Assembly (NCBI RefSeq): GCF_947488715.1
Contig: NZ_CANLAG010000011.1
Location: forward strand, 1-64,000
Length of the DNA: 64,000 nt
Source: an uncultured Tateyamaria sp.
GTDB taxonomy: Bacteria; Pseudomonadota; Alphaproteobacteria; Rhodobacterales; Rhodobacteraceae
Direction of reading: 5' to 3'
Position 1 is the stretch's first letter, and each line of letters starts with the position of its first letter. The translations under genes were made by a program, and so were the position numbers. Under the pieces are notes generated by a model. It saw only the letters and a program-made list of their open reading frames with translations, was not told where the DNA came from and made no database searches. This document shows, piece after piece, positions 27,710-36,866 of the stretch.

Positions 27710-28029
27710 CGCGCGTGTTCCATCGCATTCAGCGCGGGGGCTGACGCGATCATCCAGCCGGAAAACACGACGCCGTCGCGGCCCACTTCGGTGATTTGCA
27801 GCCCCGCATAGGCATTGCCGGACGGGTTGCCCGATGGGTAGCGACATTCGGTCAAGGTGATGTTCAGGCGCTCGAATTGAACGGTGCGACCGGCGGGCAA
27901 TTCGATGTCGACCACTTGGCCGCTGAACTTGTCCAAGCCCCGCAACACCGCCCCTTCGGCGGTCTGGGTTTGTTGCTGCGCCATGGCGCCGCTTGCACAT
28001 AGAACAAGCGCCGTGACCAGCCGTTTCAT
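27673..28029 (-). CDS. DUF2155 domain-containing exported protein
   Basis: 118 residues from ATG 28027-28029. A Sec signal peptide (MKRLVTALVLCASGAMA) precedes a compact beta domain with VLRGLDKFSGQV, LTECRYPSGNP and the C-terminal DVWVMRCTTS with its conserved final cysteine, all typical of DUF2155. Function unknown; it is commonly encoded next to MlaD and NDUFA12 genes in Alphaproteobacteria, as here. Its start overlaps the mlaD stop (ATGA), showing translational coupling. Confidence 0.85.
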   Translation of the reverse strand: MKRLVTALVLCASGAMAQQQTQTAEGAVLRGLDKFSGQVVDIELPAGRTVQFERLNITLTECRYPSGNPSGNAYAGLQITEVGRDGVVFSGWMIASAPALNAMEHARYDVWVMRCTTS

Positions 28030-28478
28030 TGGCTGTCGCCGCCCGATACGAACTTGAGCAACAGCGAAATCAAGCTGACTGCGCCCTGTGTGTCGGTGAT
28101 TTCATCGCCAGCGCCGAAATAGAACGGGGACCCACCGGGGACAATTTCGACAAAGTTGCCACCCAGCAGCCCTTCGGAGCTGATGATGATAGAGCTGTCG
28201 TCGGGGATTTGCGTGTCTGAGCGCACCGAGACCACGGTGTCCGCGCGGTACGTTTCGCTGTTCAGTGCGACGTCTGTGACGGTTCCGATTTTGACCCCGG
28301 CCAGACGGACATCCGTGCCAACATTCACGCCTTCGAGGCTGCGGAAACTGGCGGTCAGAGGGTATGCCGCCGACCCGCCAGAGCCGACGCCCGCCACCTG
28401 CGCGCCGTAGACACCAAAGGCAAAGGCCGCCGCAAGCACGACGCCTCCAACGAGAACTTCGGTGGTGTTCTCAGCCAT
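28026..28478 (-). CDS. mlaD: outer membrane lipid asymmetry protein MlaD
   Basis: 150 residues from ATG 28476-28478. One N-terminal membrane helix (VLVGGVVLAAAFAFGVYG) is followed by the MCE domain: YPLTASFRSLEGVNVGTDVR, LAGVKIGTVTDV and LLGGNFVEIVPGG. MlaD hexamers bind the MlaFEB ABC transporter in the inner membrane and shuttle phospholipids across the periplasm. The other Mla genes are not in this window. It follows the NDUFA12 gene with no gap. Confidence 0.92.
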   Translation of the reverse strand: MAENTTEVLVGGVVLAAAFAFGVYGAQVAGVGSGGSAAYPLTASFRSLEGVNVGTDVRLAGVKIGTVTDVALNSETYRADTVVSVRSDTQIPDDSSIIISSEGLLGGNFVEIVPGGSPFYFGAGDEITDTQGAVSLISLLLKFVSGGDSQ

Positions 28479-28862
28479 TTATTCCGGCGTCCACGCTTCG
28501 TAGTCGGAGCGATCCGCGGGATCAGCGCGCCGGATCGAACCCGCTGGCGCGTAGGCCATTGCCGTTCCGGTCAGGTTCGGCTGGTGCGGTTTTTCCCAAT
28601 CCTTGCGCGCCAGCGGCTTGTCCGTCGGCGGCTCGTCCCAGGTCCGGTGCAACCACCCGTGCCACTCAGGGTCAACACGGCTGGCCTCCGCCTCACCGTT
28701 GAAGATCACCCAACGCTTGCTGTCGTCTGATGTCTTGTAGAATACGTTGCCCTGCGCATCTTCGCCGACACGCTGGCCTTTGCGCCAAGTGAACAACTGG
28801 GTGTTGAGCGTCTGCCCGTTCCACCAGGTGACTGCACGCAGCAGGGTGTTGAGAATGCCCAT
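28479..28862 (-). CDS. NADH:ubiquinone oxidoreductase subunit NDUFA12
   Basis: 127 residues from ATG 28860-28862. Characteristic sequence of the B17.2/NDUFA12 family: [38 protein letters not shown], then [17 protein letters not shown] and the C-terminal [14 protein letters not shown]. It is an accessory subunit of complex I found in mitochondria and Alphaproteobacteria, supporting the taxonomic placement. First gene of a tight operon with mlaD and the DUF2155 gene. Confidence 0.95.
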   Translation of the reverse strand: MGILNTLLRAVTWWNGQTLNTQLFTWRKGQRVGEDAQGNVFYKTSDDSKRWVIFNGEAEASRVDPEWHGWLHRTWDEPPTDKPLARKDWEKPHQPNLTGTAMAYAPAGSIRRADPADRSDYEAWTPE

Positions 28863-28942
28863 GTTTCGCCTCCGACGCTTTGTTCCTGTCTATGCCGTAT
28901 CACGGCCGCGCCGTCCAGTGGACACGCGCGCACATCTGCGCA

Positions 28943-29305
28943 CTAGGCTGGCAACAGCGCAGTCACTTCGATCTCGATACGGAACTTGGGGTCAATCAGC
29001 CCACATTCGATCATCGTGGCCGCAGGTGGATTAGCCCCAAATGTCTCCGAGAGGATCGGCCAGCAGGGTTCAAACTCGCGGCGATCCGGCAGCATATAGG
29101 TCACGCGCACCACGTCCTGCCAATCCGCACCAGCATTGACCAAAGCGGCATGGATTGTGGCCAGAGCGTCGCGGCACTGATCCGTGACTGTGTCGCCCTG
29201 CCCCACGGTCCCGGCGACATGAACCCAGCCACCTGCCACCACGGCCCTGCAATAGCCGATCTTTGGTTCGAATGGGCCACCGGAATGAATGCGTTTGATC
29301 GCCAT
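28943..29305 (-). CDS. RidA family protein
   Basis: 120 residues from ATG 29303-29305 with AGGAGA upstream. YjgF/YER057c/UK114 fold: VHVAGTVGQGDTVTDQ, then QCRDALATIHAAL, VVRVTYMLPD and C-terminal IEIEVTALLPA. RidA proteins hydrolyse reactive imine/enamine intermediates, with an active-site Arg usually in a C-I-R-E-like segment. Here the matching region reads MIECGLIDPKFRIEIE, so it may belong to a non-canonical subgroup with another substrate. Confidence 0.85.
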   Translation of the reverse strand: MAIKRIHSGGPFEPKIGYCRAVVAGGWVHVAGTVGQGDTVTDQCRDALATIHAALVNAGADWQDVVRVTYMLPDRREFEPCWPILSETFGANPPAATMIECGLIDPKFRIEIEVTALLPA

Positions 29306-29394
29306 GACATGTCTCCTCTTGATGCGTTGCTATAGGGTGCAGAAGTGCAGGAAACGTCAACGCGTCGCGGACAAGAAATGCGCCCAGACATGCA

Positions 29395-29420
29395 AAAGGG
29401 CGGGAAAACCCGCCCCTTTT
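29395..29420 (-). terminator. Rho-independent terminator of clpX
   Basis: On the minus strand AAGGGGCGGG (29409-29418) pairs with CCCGCCCTTT (29395-29404) across a TTTT loop, with a final T. It lies about 25 bases after the clpX stop and separates it from ridA. Confidence 0.85.
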
Positions 29421-29444
29421 TCGAAGGTCTGACTGAGCGGAGGG

Positions 29445-30710
29445 TCAACCGGCCGAAGCAGGCTCTTTCTCCGCGTCGGCGTGGATCATCAAAGGAGCGG
29501 CATCCGAATTCACCGCCTCTTCGTTCACCACGACTTCGGTTACCGACTCGAGGCCCGGCAGTTCGAACATGGTGTCGAGCAGGATGTCCTCAAGAATGGA
29601 CCGCAGGCCACGCGCACCGGTTTTGCGTTCGATGGCGCGTTTGGCAATTGCGCTGAGTGCGTCCTCGGTGAAGGTCAGCGTCGTATCTTCCAACTCGAAC
29701 AGACGCTGGTATTGCTTGACCAGGGCGTTCTTGGGTTGGGTCAGGATGGTGACAAGCGCGTCTTCGTCCAGATCCTCAAGCGTGGCCAGAACCGGCAGAC
29801 GTCCGACAAATTCGGGGATCAGACCGAATTTCAACAAGTCTTCGGGCTCGAGATCGGTAAAGACCTCACCCACGCCGCGTTCGTCGTTGTCACGCACATC
29901 GGCGCCGAAGCCCATGGCCGACCCTTTGCCGCGCTGTGCGATGATCTTGTCTAGGCCGGCAAAAGCACCACCGCAGATAAATAGGATGTTCGTGGTGTCC
30001 ACTTGCAGGAATTCCTGCTGCGGATGCTTGCGCCCACCTTGCGGCGGGACAGAGGCAACCGTGCCTTCCATCAGTTTCAGCAAAGCTTGCTGCACACCTT
30101 CGCCCGACACATCGCGGGTGATCGACGGGTTCTCGGACTTGCGGGTGATCTTGTCGACCTCGTCGATGTAAACGATGCCGCGTTGGGCACGTTCAACGTT
30201 GTACTCGGACGACTGCAGCAGTTTGAGGATGATGTTCTCGACATCTTCGCCCACATAGCCTGCTTCGGTCAGCGTGGTCGCATCGGCCATGGTGAAAGGC
30301 ACATCGAGAATACGTGCCAGCGTCTGGGCCAGCAGCGTCTTGCCGCAGCCGGTGGGGCCGATCAGCAGGATGTTGGATTTCGCCAGTTCTATATCCCCGC
30401 CTTTCTGGGCGTGGTTGAGGCGTTTGTAGTGGTTGTGGACAGCGACAGACAGGACACGCTTAGCCATCGCCTGACCAATCACGTAGTCGTCCAGCACGCC
30501 ACAGATGTCTTTTGGCGTCGGCACACCGTCGGTCGACTTCAGGCCCGACGCCTTTGTCTCTTCGCGGATGATGTCCATGCACAGTTCGACGCATTCATCA
30601 CAGATGAACACTGTTGGACCGGCAATCAGCTTGCGCACCTCATGCTGGCTCTTGCCGCAAAAGCTGCAATACAGCGTGTTTTTGCTGTCCCCGCCTGAAT
30701 TCGTGGCCAT
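29445..30710 (-). CDS. clpX: ATP-dependent Clp protease ATP-binding subunit ClpX
   Basis: 421 residues from ATG 30708-30710. The N-terminal zinc domain has four cysteines (CSFCGKS and [10 protein letters not shown]). The AAA+ core has Walker [11 protein letters not shown], Walker [10 protein letters not shown], pore loop GYVGEDVEN and [20 protein letters not shown]; sensor 2 is in [10 protein letters not shown]. It unfolds substrates and feeds them to ClpP. clpP is encoded 163 bases upstream on the same strand, the usual order. Confidence 0.98.
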   Translation of the reverse strand: MATNSGGDSKNTLYCSFCGKSQHEVRKLIAGPTVFICDECVELCMDIIREETKASGLKSTDGVPTPKDICGVLDDYVIGQAMAKRVLSVAVHNHYKRLNHAQKGGDIELAKSNILLIGPTGCGKTLLAQTLARILDVPFTMADATTLTEAGYVGEDVENIILKLLQSSEYNVERAQRGIVYIDEVDKITRKSENPSITRDVSGEGVQQALLKLMEGTVASVPPQGGRKHPQQEFLQVDTTNILFICGGAFAGLDKIIAQRGKGSAMGFGADVRDNDERGVGEVFTDLEPEDLLKFGLIPEFVGRLPVLATLEDLDEDALVTILTQPKNALVKQYQRLFELEDTTLTFTEDALSAIAKRAIERKTGARGLRSILEDILLDTMFELPGLESVTEVVVNEEAVNSDAAPLMIHADAEKEPASAG

Positions 30711-30873
30711 GTCGCGTCCTTCCCGGCTTAATGCCGCCGTTTCTCAGGTGCCGGATGCCCCGGCCTACCCCGCGTTCCCGTCCAGCTTAGGACAGGGCCG
30801 CGGGGTCCACAATCGTCTTTTTAGCCGACCCTTAGGTCAAATCGCGCAAGCGTGAAAACCGGCGCAATTTTGA

Positions 30874-31515
30874 TCAACTGCTCTCGTCATCGCCTTTGGC
30901 GCGGTTCTCGACGATCTCGTCGAGATGACCCCATTCCTTGGCTTCTTCGGGGGTCATCCACGTGTCACGATCCAGCGCACTTTGCACGGTTTCATAGTCC
31001 TGACCGGCGTGTTTGACATACAGCTGGTAGATCCGCTCGCGGGTGCGTTCGATGTGACGCGCCGAGATCAGCATATCAGCGGCCATCCCCTGTGCCCCAC
31101 CGGACGGCTGGTGCACCATCACTTCGGAGTTGGGCAGCGCAAAACGCATCCCCGGCTCGCCACCAATCGCGATGACAGAGCCCATGGACGCGGCCATCCC
31201 GCAGATCAGCGTGGACACCTTGGGTTTGATGTACTGCATCGTGTCGTAGATCGAGAAGCCCGCTGTCACTTCGCCACCGGGCGAGTTGACGTACATGCTG
31301 ATTTCCTTGGACGGGTTTTCCGCCTCGAGGTGCAGCAGCTGTGCCACGACAAGGTGGCTCATCCCGCTGTGGATCGGGCCGTTGATAAAGATAATCCGCT
31401 CTTTCAGCAGGCGCGAAAAGATATCATAGGCCCGTTCGCCGCGACTGGTCTGTTCAACGACCATCGGCACAAGGTTGTTGGTGAAATCGGTATATTGATC
31501 GATGGGATCGCGCAT
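30874..31515 (-). CDS. clpP: ATP-dependent Clp protease proteolytic subunit ClpP
   Basis: 213 residues from ATG 31513-31515 ([11 protein letters not shown]), chosen because upstream codons add no family sequence. The catalytic triad is Ser110 in [10 protein letters not shown], His135 in VMVHQPSGG and Asp184 in SALDRDTWM. The handle region [14 protein letters not shown] is normal. It forms the 14-subunit degradation chamber used with ClpX and, if present, ClpA. Confidence 0.97.
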   Translation of the reverse strand: MRDPIDQYTDFTNNLVPMVVEQTSRGERAYDIFSRLLKERIIFINGPIHSGMSHLVVAQLLHLEAENPSKEISMYVNSPGGEVTAGFSIYDTMQYIKPKVSTLICGMAASMGSVIAIGGEPGMRFALPNSEVMVHQPSGGAQGMAADMLISARHIERTRERIYQLYVKHAGQDYETVQSALDRDTWMTPEEAKEWGHLDEIVENRAKGDDESS

Positions 31516-31647
31516 GGTGTCCTGCCTCGTCACACTTTGCGAGACCATACCCGCAAAGAAGTTACTTGAGTCTTAGTATCGCCGTTTGGGACCTGCAAGA
31601 GCACCTGATCGCTTGAAGCGTCTATTCCGCCCGCTAGCTGGGGCGAC

Positions 31648-32856
31648 ATGACAGAAGCACTTGAACGATTTTCACCAACCCGCACGGCCGGTCTTGAGCG
31701 GCTGCAAGCCTTTGTCCCGCGGGCCGGGTCGAAATACGCCGCGCGTCGCAACTTCGATCTTGGCCGGGATGGCCACCGGGGAGTGTCGACCCTGTCGCCC
31801 TATCTGCGCGCGCGCCTTGTTACGGAAGCCGAGGTGCTGCGCGCCGTTCTGAACCGCCACAGCGCGAACACGGCGGAAAAATTCATCCAGGAAGTGTACT
31901 GGCGCACCTATTGGAAAGGGTGGCTGGAGATGCGGCCCGGCGTGTGGCGTCAGTACCAATCCGAGGTTACCTCTGCCTTGAACGCTGTCCAGACGCAGTC
32001 CGGCTTGCGCCAAAACTGGGAGGCTGCGTGTCGCGGTGAGACGGAGATCGAATGCTTTAACACATGGGCACAAGAGCTTGTTCAAACGGGATATCTCCAC
32101 AACCACGCGCGGATGTGGTTTGCTTCCATTTGGGTGTTTACGCTGAAATTGCCCTGGGCCTTGGGGGCGGATTTTTTCCTGAGGCACTTGCTGGACGGTG
32201 ATCCAGCATCAAACACGCTTGGCTGGCGTTGGGTCGCGGGCATTCAGACCGTGGGCAAGACCTATCTGGCGCGCCCGTCCAACATCGAACGCTATACCGA
32301 AGGGCGTTTTGCCAACATCACCGGCCTCGCGCCCGAGGCACAACCCTTGTCGCCACCGCCGACGGTTGAACGTATGGCAATTCCCGCAATGCGGGCTTTT
32401 GACAAGAAGTTGCGCACCGGTCTGATTGTTCACGAGGAGGACCTGGGCATTGGTCATCTGTTGGATCAGGGCATAGAGCCTGTTGCGACGGCCTGTATCG
32501 GGACAAGAGACAGGTTATCGCCGCTTGCGGTTGCGCCCCATGTCCCTGCGTTTAACAAACTTGCGATTGAAGACACGGTGCAACGGTTTGCCCCACGTCT
32601 GGGCGACATCGCAGACCAGCCTGCGACACCTGAGGATTTGATGGCGTGGGCCAGCGAATACCAACTGGAGCAGATCGTGACGATGTACGCGCCTGTTGGT
32701 CCCACGGCAGATGTTCTGGCCGCTCTGTCTACCGGCGACGCGCCGCCATTGGTTCAGGTGCGTAGACCATTCGATACCAAGGCGTGGCCCCACGCAACGC
32801 ATGGCTTTTTTCGGTTTAAGGCGCAGATTCCCAAACTGCTGGAGCAGATTGGGTGA
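31648..32856 (+). CDS. cryptochrome/photolyase-type FAD-binding protein with rearranged domains
   Basis: 402 residues from ATG 31648. Residues 30-222 carry the photolyase FAD/DNA-binding core: LSPYLRARLVTEAEVLRAVL, FIQEVYWRTYWKGWLEMRPG, GYLHNHARMWFASIWVF and LLDGDPASNTLGWRWV. The usual N-terminal alpha/beta antenna domain is missing. Instead about 180 residues follow the core with an alpha/beta pattern (TGLIVHEEDLGI, LEQIVTMYAPVGPTADVLAA, FFRFKAQIPKLL) that looks like that domain moved to the C-terminus. It may repair UV dimers or act as a flavin photosensor; which cannot be told. Encoded alone, divergent from clpP. Confidence 0.75.
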   Translation: MTEALERFSPTRTAGLERLQAFVPRAGSKYAARRNFDLGRDGHRGVSTLSPYLRARLVTEAEVLRAVLNRHSANTAEKFIQEVYWRTYWKGWLEMRPGVWRQYQSEVTSALNAVQTQSGLRQNWEAACRGETEIECFNTWAQELVQTGYLHNHARMWFASIWVFTLKLPWALGADFFLRHLLDGDPASNTLGWRWVAGIQTVGKTYLARPSNIERYTEGRFANITGLAPEAQPLSPPPTVERMAIPAMRAFDKKLRTGLIVHEEDLGIGHLLDQGIEPVATACIGTRDRLSPLAVAPHVPAFNKLAIEDTVQRFAPRLGDIADQPATPEDLMAWASEYQLEQIVTMYAPVGPTADVLAALSTGDAPPLVQVRRPFDTKAWPHATHGFFRFKAQIPKLLEQIG

Positions 32857-33219
32857 ATTGGGCTATTTTGGTTTTTCTACAAACACTTAAATCACACATC
32901 TAACAAACGACTCAAAGTCAACGCCGGATGATCCGGTAAATTGGAAATTGCATTTGAGTGACCACGCAGTTCTCAGTGAGATGTGCGCCGTAATCAAATG
33001 ATTTAATGAAATACTTGTAGATATCCACAGGCATGGCGCCTTAGAAAATGGCAGTCCATTTGCGCGCAAGTCAAGCTGTGAAAAGAAAGCCTCGGTCGCG
33101 CATCCACCTGCACGGATACACTTGATCAAAATGAGCAACGGTTTGTACAAGTCTGAAGGGCGTCTACGACGCCTGCACCTGTCCACGTCGAGGGGCACCA
33201 ACCAAAGGATGTCCGCACC
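32857..33219. other. intergenic stretch before the malonyl-CoA synthetase gene
   Basis: About 360 AT-richer bases. A minus-strand open frame here overlaps the next gene's start and has no RBS or recognisable motif, so it is not called. It presumably holds the promoter of the synthetase gene. Nothing else could be identified. Confidence 0.4.
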
Positions 33220-34713
33220 GTGACAAACCATCTTTTTGATCACCTCATTGCGCCACATGCGGGCAACCCGGCGCCGTTTTTGGTTCAGGACGGCCAGTCG
33301 GATGTGACATACGCCGCTTTTGTAGAACGCACCGCGCAAATGGCGCACCGCCTGCGTCAGAGTGGGCTCGGGGTTGGTGACCGGGTTGTGGTGCAAGCCG
33401 CCAAGTCCATCGAGATGGTCATTCTGTACGCCGCCACTATTCAGGCAGGCGGGGTCTTTTTGCCGTTGAACACTGCCTACACCCGCGACGAGGTCTCTTA
33501 CTTTGTCAACGATGCAACACCTGCCCTGATCGTGTGCGATGGCGCGGACCTGGCGCAGATGCGCGAGATTGCGGCAGAGGCACAGGTGCTGACACTGAAC
33601 GCGGACGGATCAGGGACGCTGACGGATGGTCTGGATGATATGCCCGTGCAGTTTGACACCGTGCCGCGTGGGCCGGACGATCTCGCCGCGCTGCTTTATA
33701 CCTCTGGAACAACGGGGCGGTCCAAGGGGGCAATGCTGAGCCACGACAATCTGTTGTCGAACACACTGGCACTGACCGACCTCTGGCAGATCACCAAGCA
33801 GGACCGCTTGATCCACGCGCTGCCGATCTTTCACACCCATGGGCTGTTTGTGGCGCTGAACACCAGTTTGCAGGTAGGTGCGACTGTGCATTTCATGCCC
33901 GGCTTCAATATCGATGCCGTGATAGACGCTTTGCCCATTGGCACGATGATGATGGGCGTGCCGACGTTCTACACCCGCTTGCTGTCCGATGACCGACTGA
34001 CTGCTGATCTGGTGGCGGGTATGCGTCTCTTTGTGTCCGGCAGTGCACCATTGTTGGCAGAGACGCATGCCGCGTTCACAGAACGGACAGGACACCACAT
34101 TCTCGAACGCTACGGCATGACCGAAACCAATATGAACACCTCGAACCCCTATGAGGGCGCACGTTTGCCAGGGACCGTGGGGCACCCCCTGCCCGGCGTT
34201 GAGGTACGCCTGACGGACGCGAACGGCGCAGAGGTGCCACAAGGCGACGTGGGCATGATCGAAATCCGCGGCCCCAATGTGTTCCAAGGCTATTGGCAAA
34301 TGCCGGAAAAGACCGCGGAAGAGCTGCGCGACAACGGGTTTTTCATCACCGGCGACTTGGGCCAGGTCGATGATCAGGGGTTTTTGTCCATTGTCGGCCG
34401 CCAAAAGGATCTGATCATCACGGGTGGCTACAACGTCTATCCCAAGGAAATCGAGGACGTGCTGAACGATATTCCGGGTGTGGACGAAAGCGCAGTTGTC
34501 GGAGTGCCGGACGCTGATTTTGGCGAAGCGATCATTGCGGTTGTGGTGCCGGAAATGGGCGCATCGGTTGATGAGGACGCGCTGCGATCCGTGGTCGCGG
34601 ACAAGCTGGCGCGTTTCAAACATCCCCGGCGCTATGAGGTGATGCAGGACCTGCCGCGCAACACGATGGGCAAGGTTCAGAAAAACATCCTGCGACAGCA
34701 GTTTGACGTTTGA
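33220..34713 (+). CDS. matB: malonyl-CoA synthetase (MatB-like AMP-forming acyl-CoA ligase)
   Basis: 497 residues from GTG 33220. ANL-superfamily motifs: P-loop LYTSGTTGRSKGAMLSH, ERYGMTETNMNTSNPYEG, ITGDLGQVDDQG and hinge VGRQKDLIITGGYNVYPKEI; the catalytic Lys is in NTMGKVQKN. The TETNMNTSNPYEG block and the NTMGKVQKN end resemble MatB from Rhodopseudomonas and Rhizobium, which makes malonyl-CoA from malonate, ATP and CoA. No malonyl-CoA decarboxylase gene is adjacent. A related medium-chain substrate cannot be excluded. Confidence 0.82.
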   Translation: MTNHLFDHLIAPHAGNPAPFLVQDGQSDVTYAAFVERTAQMAHRLRQSGLGVGDRVVVQAAKSIEMVILYAATIQAGGVFLPLNTAYTRDEVSYFVNDATPALIVCDGADLAQMREIAAEAQVLTLNADGSGTLTDGLDDMPVQFDTVPRGPDDLAALLYTSGTTGRSKGAMLSHDNLLSNTLALTDLWQITKQDRLIHALPIFHTHGLFVALNTSLQVGATVHFMPGFNIDAVIDALPIGTMMMGVPTFYTRLLSDDRLTADLVAGMRLFVSGSAPLLAETHAAFTERTGHHILERYGMTETNMNTSNPYEGARLPGTVGHPLPGVEVRLTDANGAEVPQGDVGMIEIRGPNVFQGYWQMPEKTAEELRDNGFFITGDLGQVDDQGFLSIVGRQKDLIITGGYNVYPKEIEDVLNDIPGVDESAVVGVPDADFGEAIIAVVVPEMGASVDEDALRSVVADKLARFKHPRRYEVMQDLPRNTMGKVQKNILRQQFDV

Positions 34714-34737
34714 GCCCAAGAGCGGCCTCGGCGCACC

Positions 34738-36252
34738 CTACTTGGTGAACGAGCGTTTGATCACAATCTCGGTGTTGTCCGGCTTTGGTGAGACAAGCAG
34801 CAAGCCGACCACGATCAGTGCCACGGCGATCCAGGCGGTGGACGACAGGGTTTCACCCAGCAGCAACATCCCCCAACCGATGCCCGCCATGGTCATCGCA
34901 TAGGCGCTTTGGCTGGCGAACACAGGCCCAGCAAGGTCGACCAGTTTGAAGCTGGTGATCATCGTAAAGGCGATGACCACGCACAGGATCAACGATATCC
35001 ACTCAGCGCGCCCAAAGGTGTCAGAGAAGAAAAGGCTGCCTTCGACCAGGATCGCAGAAGGTGCCAGAATGAACGATGACATCAGCATCATCACCCCGAT
35101 CGCGGGGAGAAAATCGAGATCGGCAGGTTTCTTGGCTGCGACAAAAACCCATTCGATTGCATAGAGTGTGGGCAGGCTGAGAGACAGAACAAGCCACCAC
35201 CACCCGGACCCCGCGCCCGACAAATCCAACTTGTCGAACAGCACAACAAACACACCGACAAGGCCAAATGTCAGGCCAATCAACCGTTGCGGCGTCGCCT
35301 TTTCCAACCGCGTGACGGAGGCGAAGACAAAGACGATAAACCCTTGAAAAGTAGCGACAAGTGCCAGCAGAGTAGCCTCAATCTGGCCTGCGAGGAACAG
35401 CAACACAACGCGCTGTAGAATGGCGGCAATGACCGTCCAGATGGCCAGAAATCCGATGTATTTCAGCTTGAACGTCTTGAATTGCCCACGCGCGGCGGCG
35501 ATGGAAATATAGCTGGCCGCAAGAAACAGGTTCACCCAAGTGGCCAAGGCCAACGGTGTCGCACCTGCATTGGCCGCCAAACGTGAAATGGCTGGTGTTG
35601 ACCCCCATAGGATACCCACCGTGATCACCAGAATGATGCCCTGCAAGGCGTGGATCATTTTGCGCAGACGCAGCTCGCGTTGATAAATTTCGCCGGCCAT
35701 GCCCGTGAATACAGCCGCCAACTGGCCCAGCGCGTCCTTGTGTTCCCGCAGGTCGTCAATCTGCAGGCTTTCCGGTTTGAACTGGCCGGTTTCGACGATC
35801 TCCGCTGCCGCCGTCAGACGTTCGACGCGGACCAGATATTCCTTTTCCTGATCGCGGAACTCTTTCTTGGTCAAGGATGCCGTCAACCGAGCGCGCAGCA
35901 AGACCGGGTCGAAATCCTTGGGCAGAAAATCCTCGGCCCCCATCTCGATAGCTTGCACCACGCTGTCACGCTCTTCTTCTAGGGACGAGACGACAACCAC
36001 GGGGATGTCGCGCAATTGCGGATCATCCTTCATGGCGCGCAACACGTCGAACCCGTCGACACCGGGCATGACGATGTCCAACAGCACAACGTCATAGTCC
36101 TTGGCGGCCAGCGCTTCTAGTCCCTCTGCCCCCCCTTCCGCCAGATCCGCATCATAGCCCAAGCGGCGCACCGCAGAGCGCAGTTTTTTGCGGCTGATCA
36201 GACTGTCGTCGACGATCAGGACGTTTGCAGAGTTTTCAATTGGCGTGGACAT
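34738..36252 (-). CDS. response-regulator receiver fused to an EamA/DMT-family transporter
   Basis: 504 residues from ATG 36250-36252, one uninterrupted frame. Residues 10-125 are a receiver domain: VLIVDDSLISRKKL, phosphoacceptor Asp59 in DVVLLDIVMPGVDG and Lys112 in DFLPKDFDP. Residues 130-200 form a helical, charged linker (LGQLAAVFTGMAGEIYQREL). Residues about 203-490 are a ten-helix EamA drug/metabolite transporter with two five-helix halves (ILWGSTPAISRLAANAGATP and AYAMTMAGIGWGMLLLGETL). A phosphorylation-gated membrane transporter is implied. It is 39 bases downstream of an HPt gene on the same strand. I know of no described example of this fusion. Confidence 0.88.
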   Translation of the reverse strand: MSTPIENSANVLIVDDSLISRKKLRSAVRRLGYDADLAEGGAEGLEALAAKDYDVVLLDIVMPGVDGFDVLRAMKDDPQLRDIPVVVVSSLEEERDSVVQAIEMGAEDFLPKDFDPVLLRARLTASLTKKEFRDQEKEYLVRVERLTAAAEIVETGQFKPESLQIDDLREHKDALGQLAAVFTGMAGEIYQRELRLRKMIHALQGIILVITVGILWGSTPAISRLAANAGATPLALATWVNLFLAASYISIAAARGQFKTFKLKYIGFLAIWTVIAAILQRVVLLFLAGQIEATLLALVATFQGFIVFVFASVTRLEKATPQRLIGLTFGLVGVFVVLFDKLDLSGAGSGWWWLVLSLSLPTLYAIEWVFVAAKKPADLDFLPAIGVMMLMSSFILAPSAILVEGSLFFSDTFGRAEWISLILCVVIAFTMITSFKLVDLAGPVFASQSAYAMTMAGIGWGMLLLGETLSSTAWIAVALIVVGLLLVSPKPDNTEIVIKRSFTK

Positions 36253-36291
36253 TTATGGGTTGGTTGTCACAAAAGGCTGGAAAAAATCGGT

Positions 36292-36642
36292 TCAAATAGT
36301 GGCGGGGTCAATCTCGGCCAATGCGGCCGTGTCGGCCGTCGACTGCTGTGCAATCTGGTCGACCAAAGCGCCGCTTGTGTCTGTGTCGCCTGCTTTGCAC
36401 TGCGCCTCGAGCGTTTTGCTGAGGTCCGACAAATCGAGCGCGCCCAAGTCTTTGGCGTTGGATTTTAATGTATGTGCTGCAATCCGCACCTTGTCCCAAT
36501 CATGCGCTGTGACACCTGCCTGCATATCGGCAACGAGTGTGGGTGCAATTTCGAGAAAGTCCTCGATAAATTCTGCCAGATCTTCGGGATCGCCCCCCAC
36601 CAGATCCAACAGTTTCTTGAGCGCGTTTTGATCAATGGCCAT
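36292..36642 (-). CDS. HPt (histidine phosphotransfer) domain protein
   Basis: 116 residues from ATG 36640-36642 (MAIDQNALKKLLDLVGGDP). Starts at 36696 or 36717 are possible and would add 18 to 25 residues. A four-helix HPt domain is indicated by LAEFIEDFLEIAPTLVADM and the phosphoacceptor motif RIAAHTLKSNAKDLGA. It relays phosphate between the hybrid kinase and separate receivers. Its operon partner is the receiver-transporter fusion, and it is divergent from the receiver-cyclase gene, which makes both receivers its likely targets. Confidence 0.85.
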   Translation of the reverse strand: MAIDQNALKKLLDLVGGDPEDLAEFIEDFLEIAPTLVADMQAGVTAHDWDKVRIAAHTLKSNAKDLGALDLSDLSKTLEAQCKAGDTDTSGALVDQIAQQSTADTAALAEIDPATI

Positions 36643-36794
36643 CGGGGGGATGTACTCCAGATTATGTGTCGACCCCAAAGGAGCAGTTTGGACCATGCTG
36701 ACCCTATTCCAGAGCACGTTTCAAGTGTCTTGGTCATCGCCCGCCCTGTTGGCGACGACCGGTGCAGACCCTGCGATACAGCGGAATGCGTGTC

Positions 36795-36812
36795 ATCATT
36801 CAATTGAAGGAT
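36795..36812. promoter_or_regulatory. palindromic site between HPt and cyclase genes
   Basis: ATCATTCAATTGAAGGAT is palindromic apart from one base pair. It lies in the divergent promoter region of the HPt and receiver-cyclase genes and closely matches a perfect palindrome between the hybrid-kinase and binding-protein genes 3.9 kb away. A shared operator for an unidentified regulator is the simplest reading. Confidence 0.65.
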
Positions 36813-36866
36813 AGAAGTTTGACACACATGATGATTTGTCAGATTTTCAACTCATTCCATTAGATA

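Noticed and set aside
32887-33396. 169-codon minus-strand frame upstream of and into the malonyl-CoA synthetase gene
   Set aside because: No RBS, no family features, and its start lies inside the conserved N-terminus of the synthetase gene.
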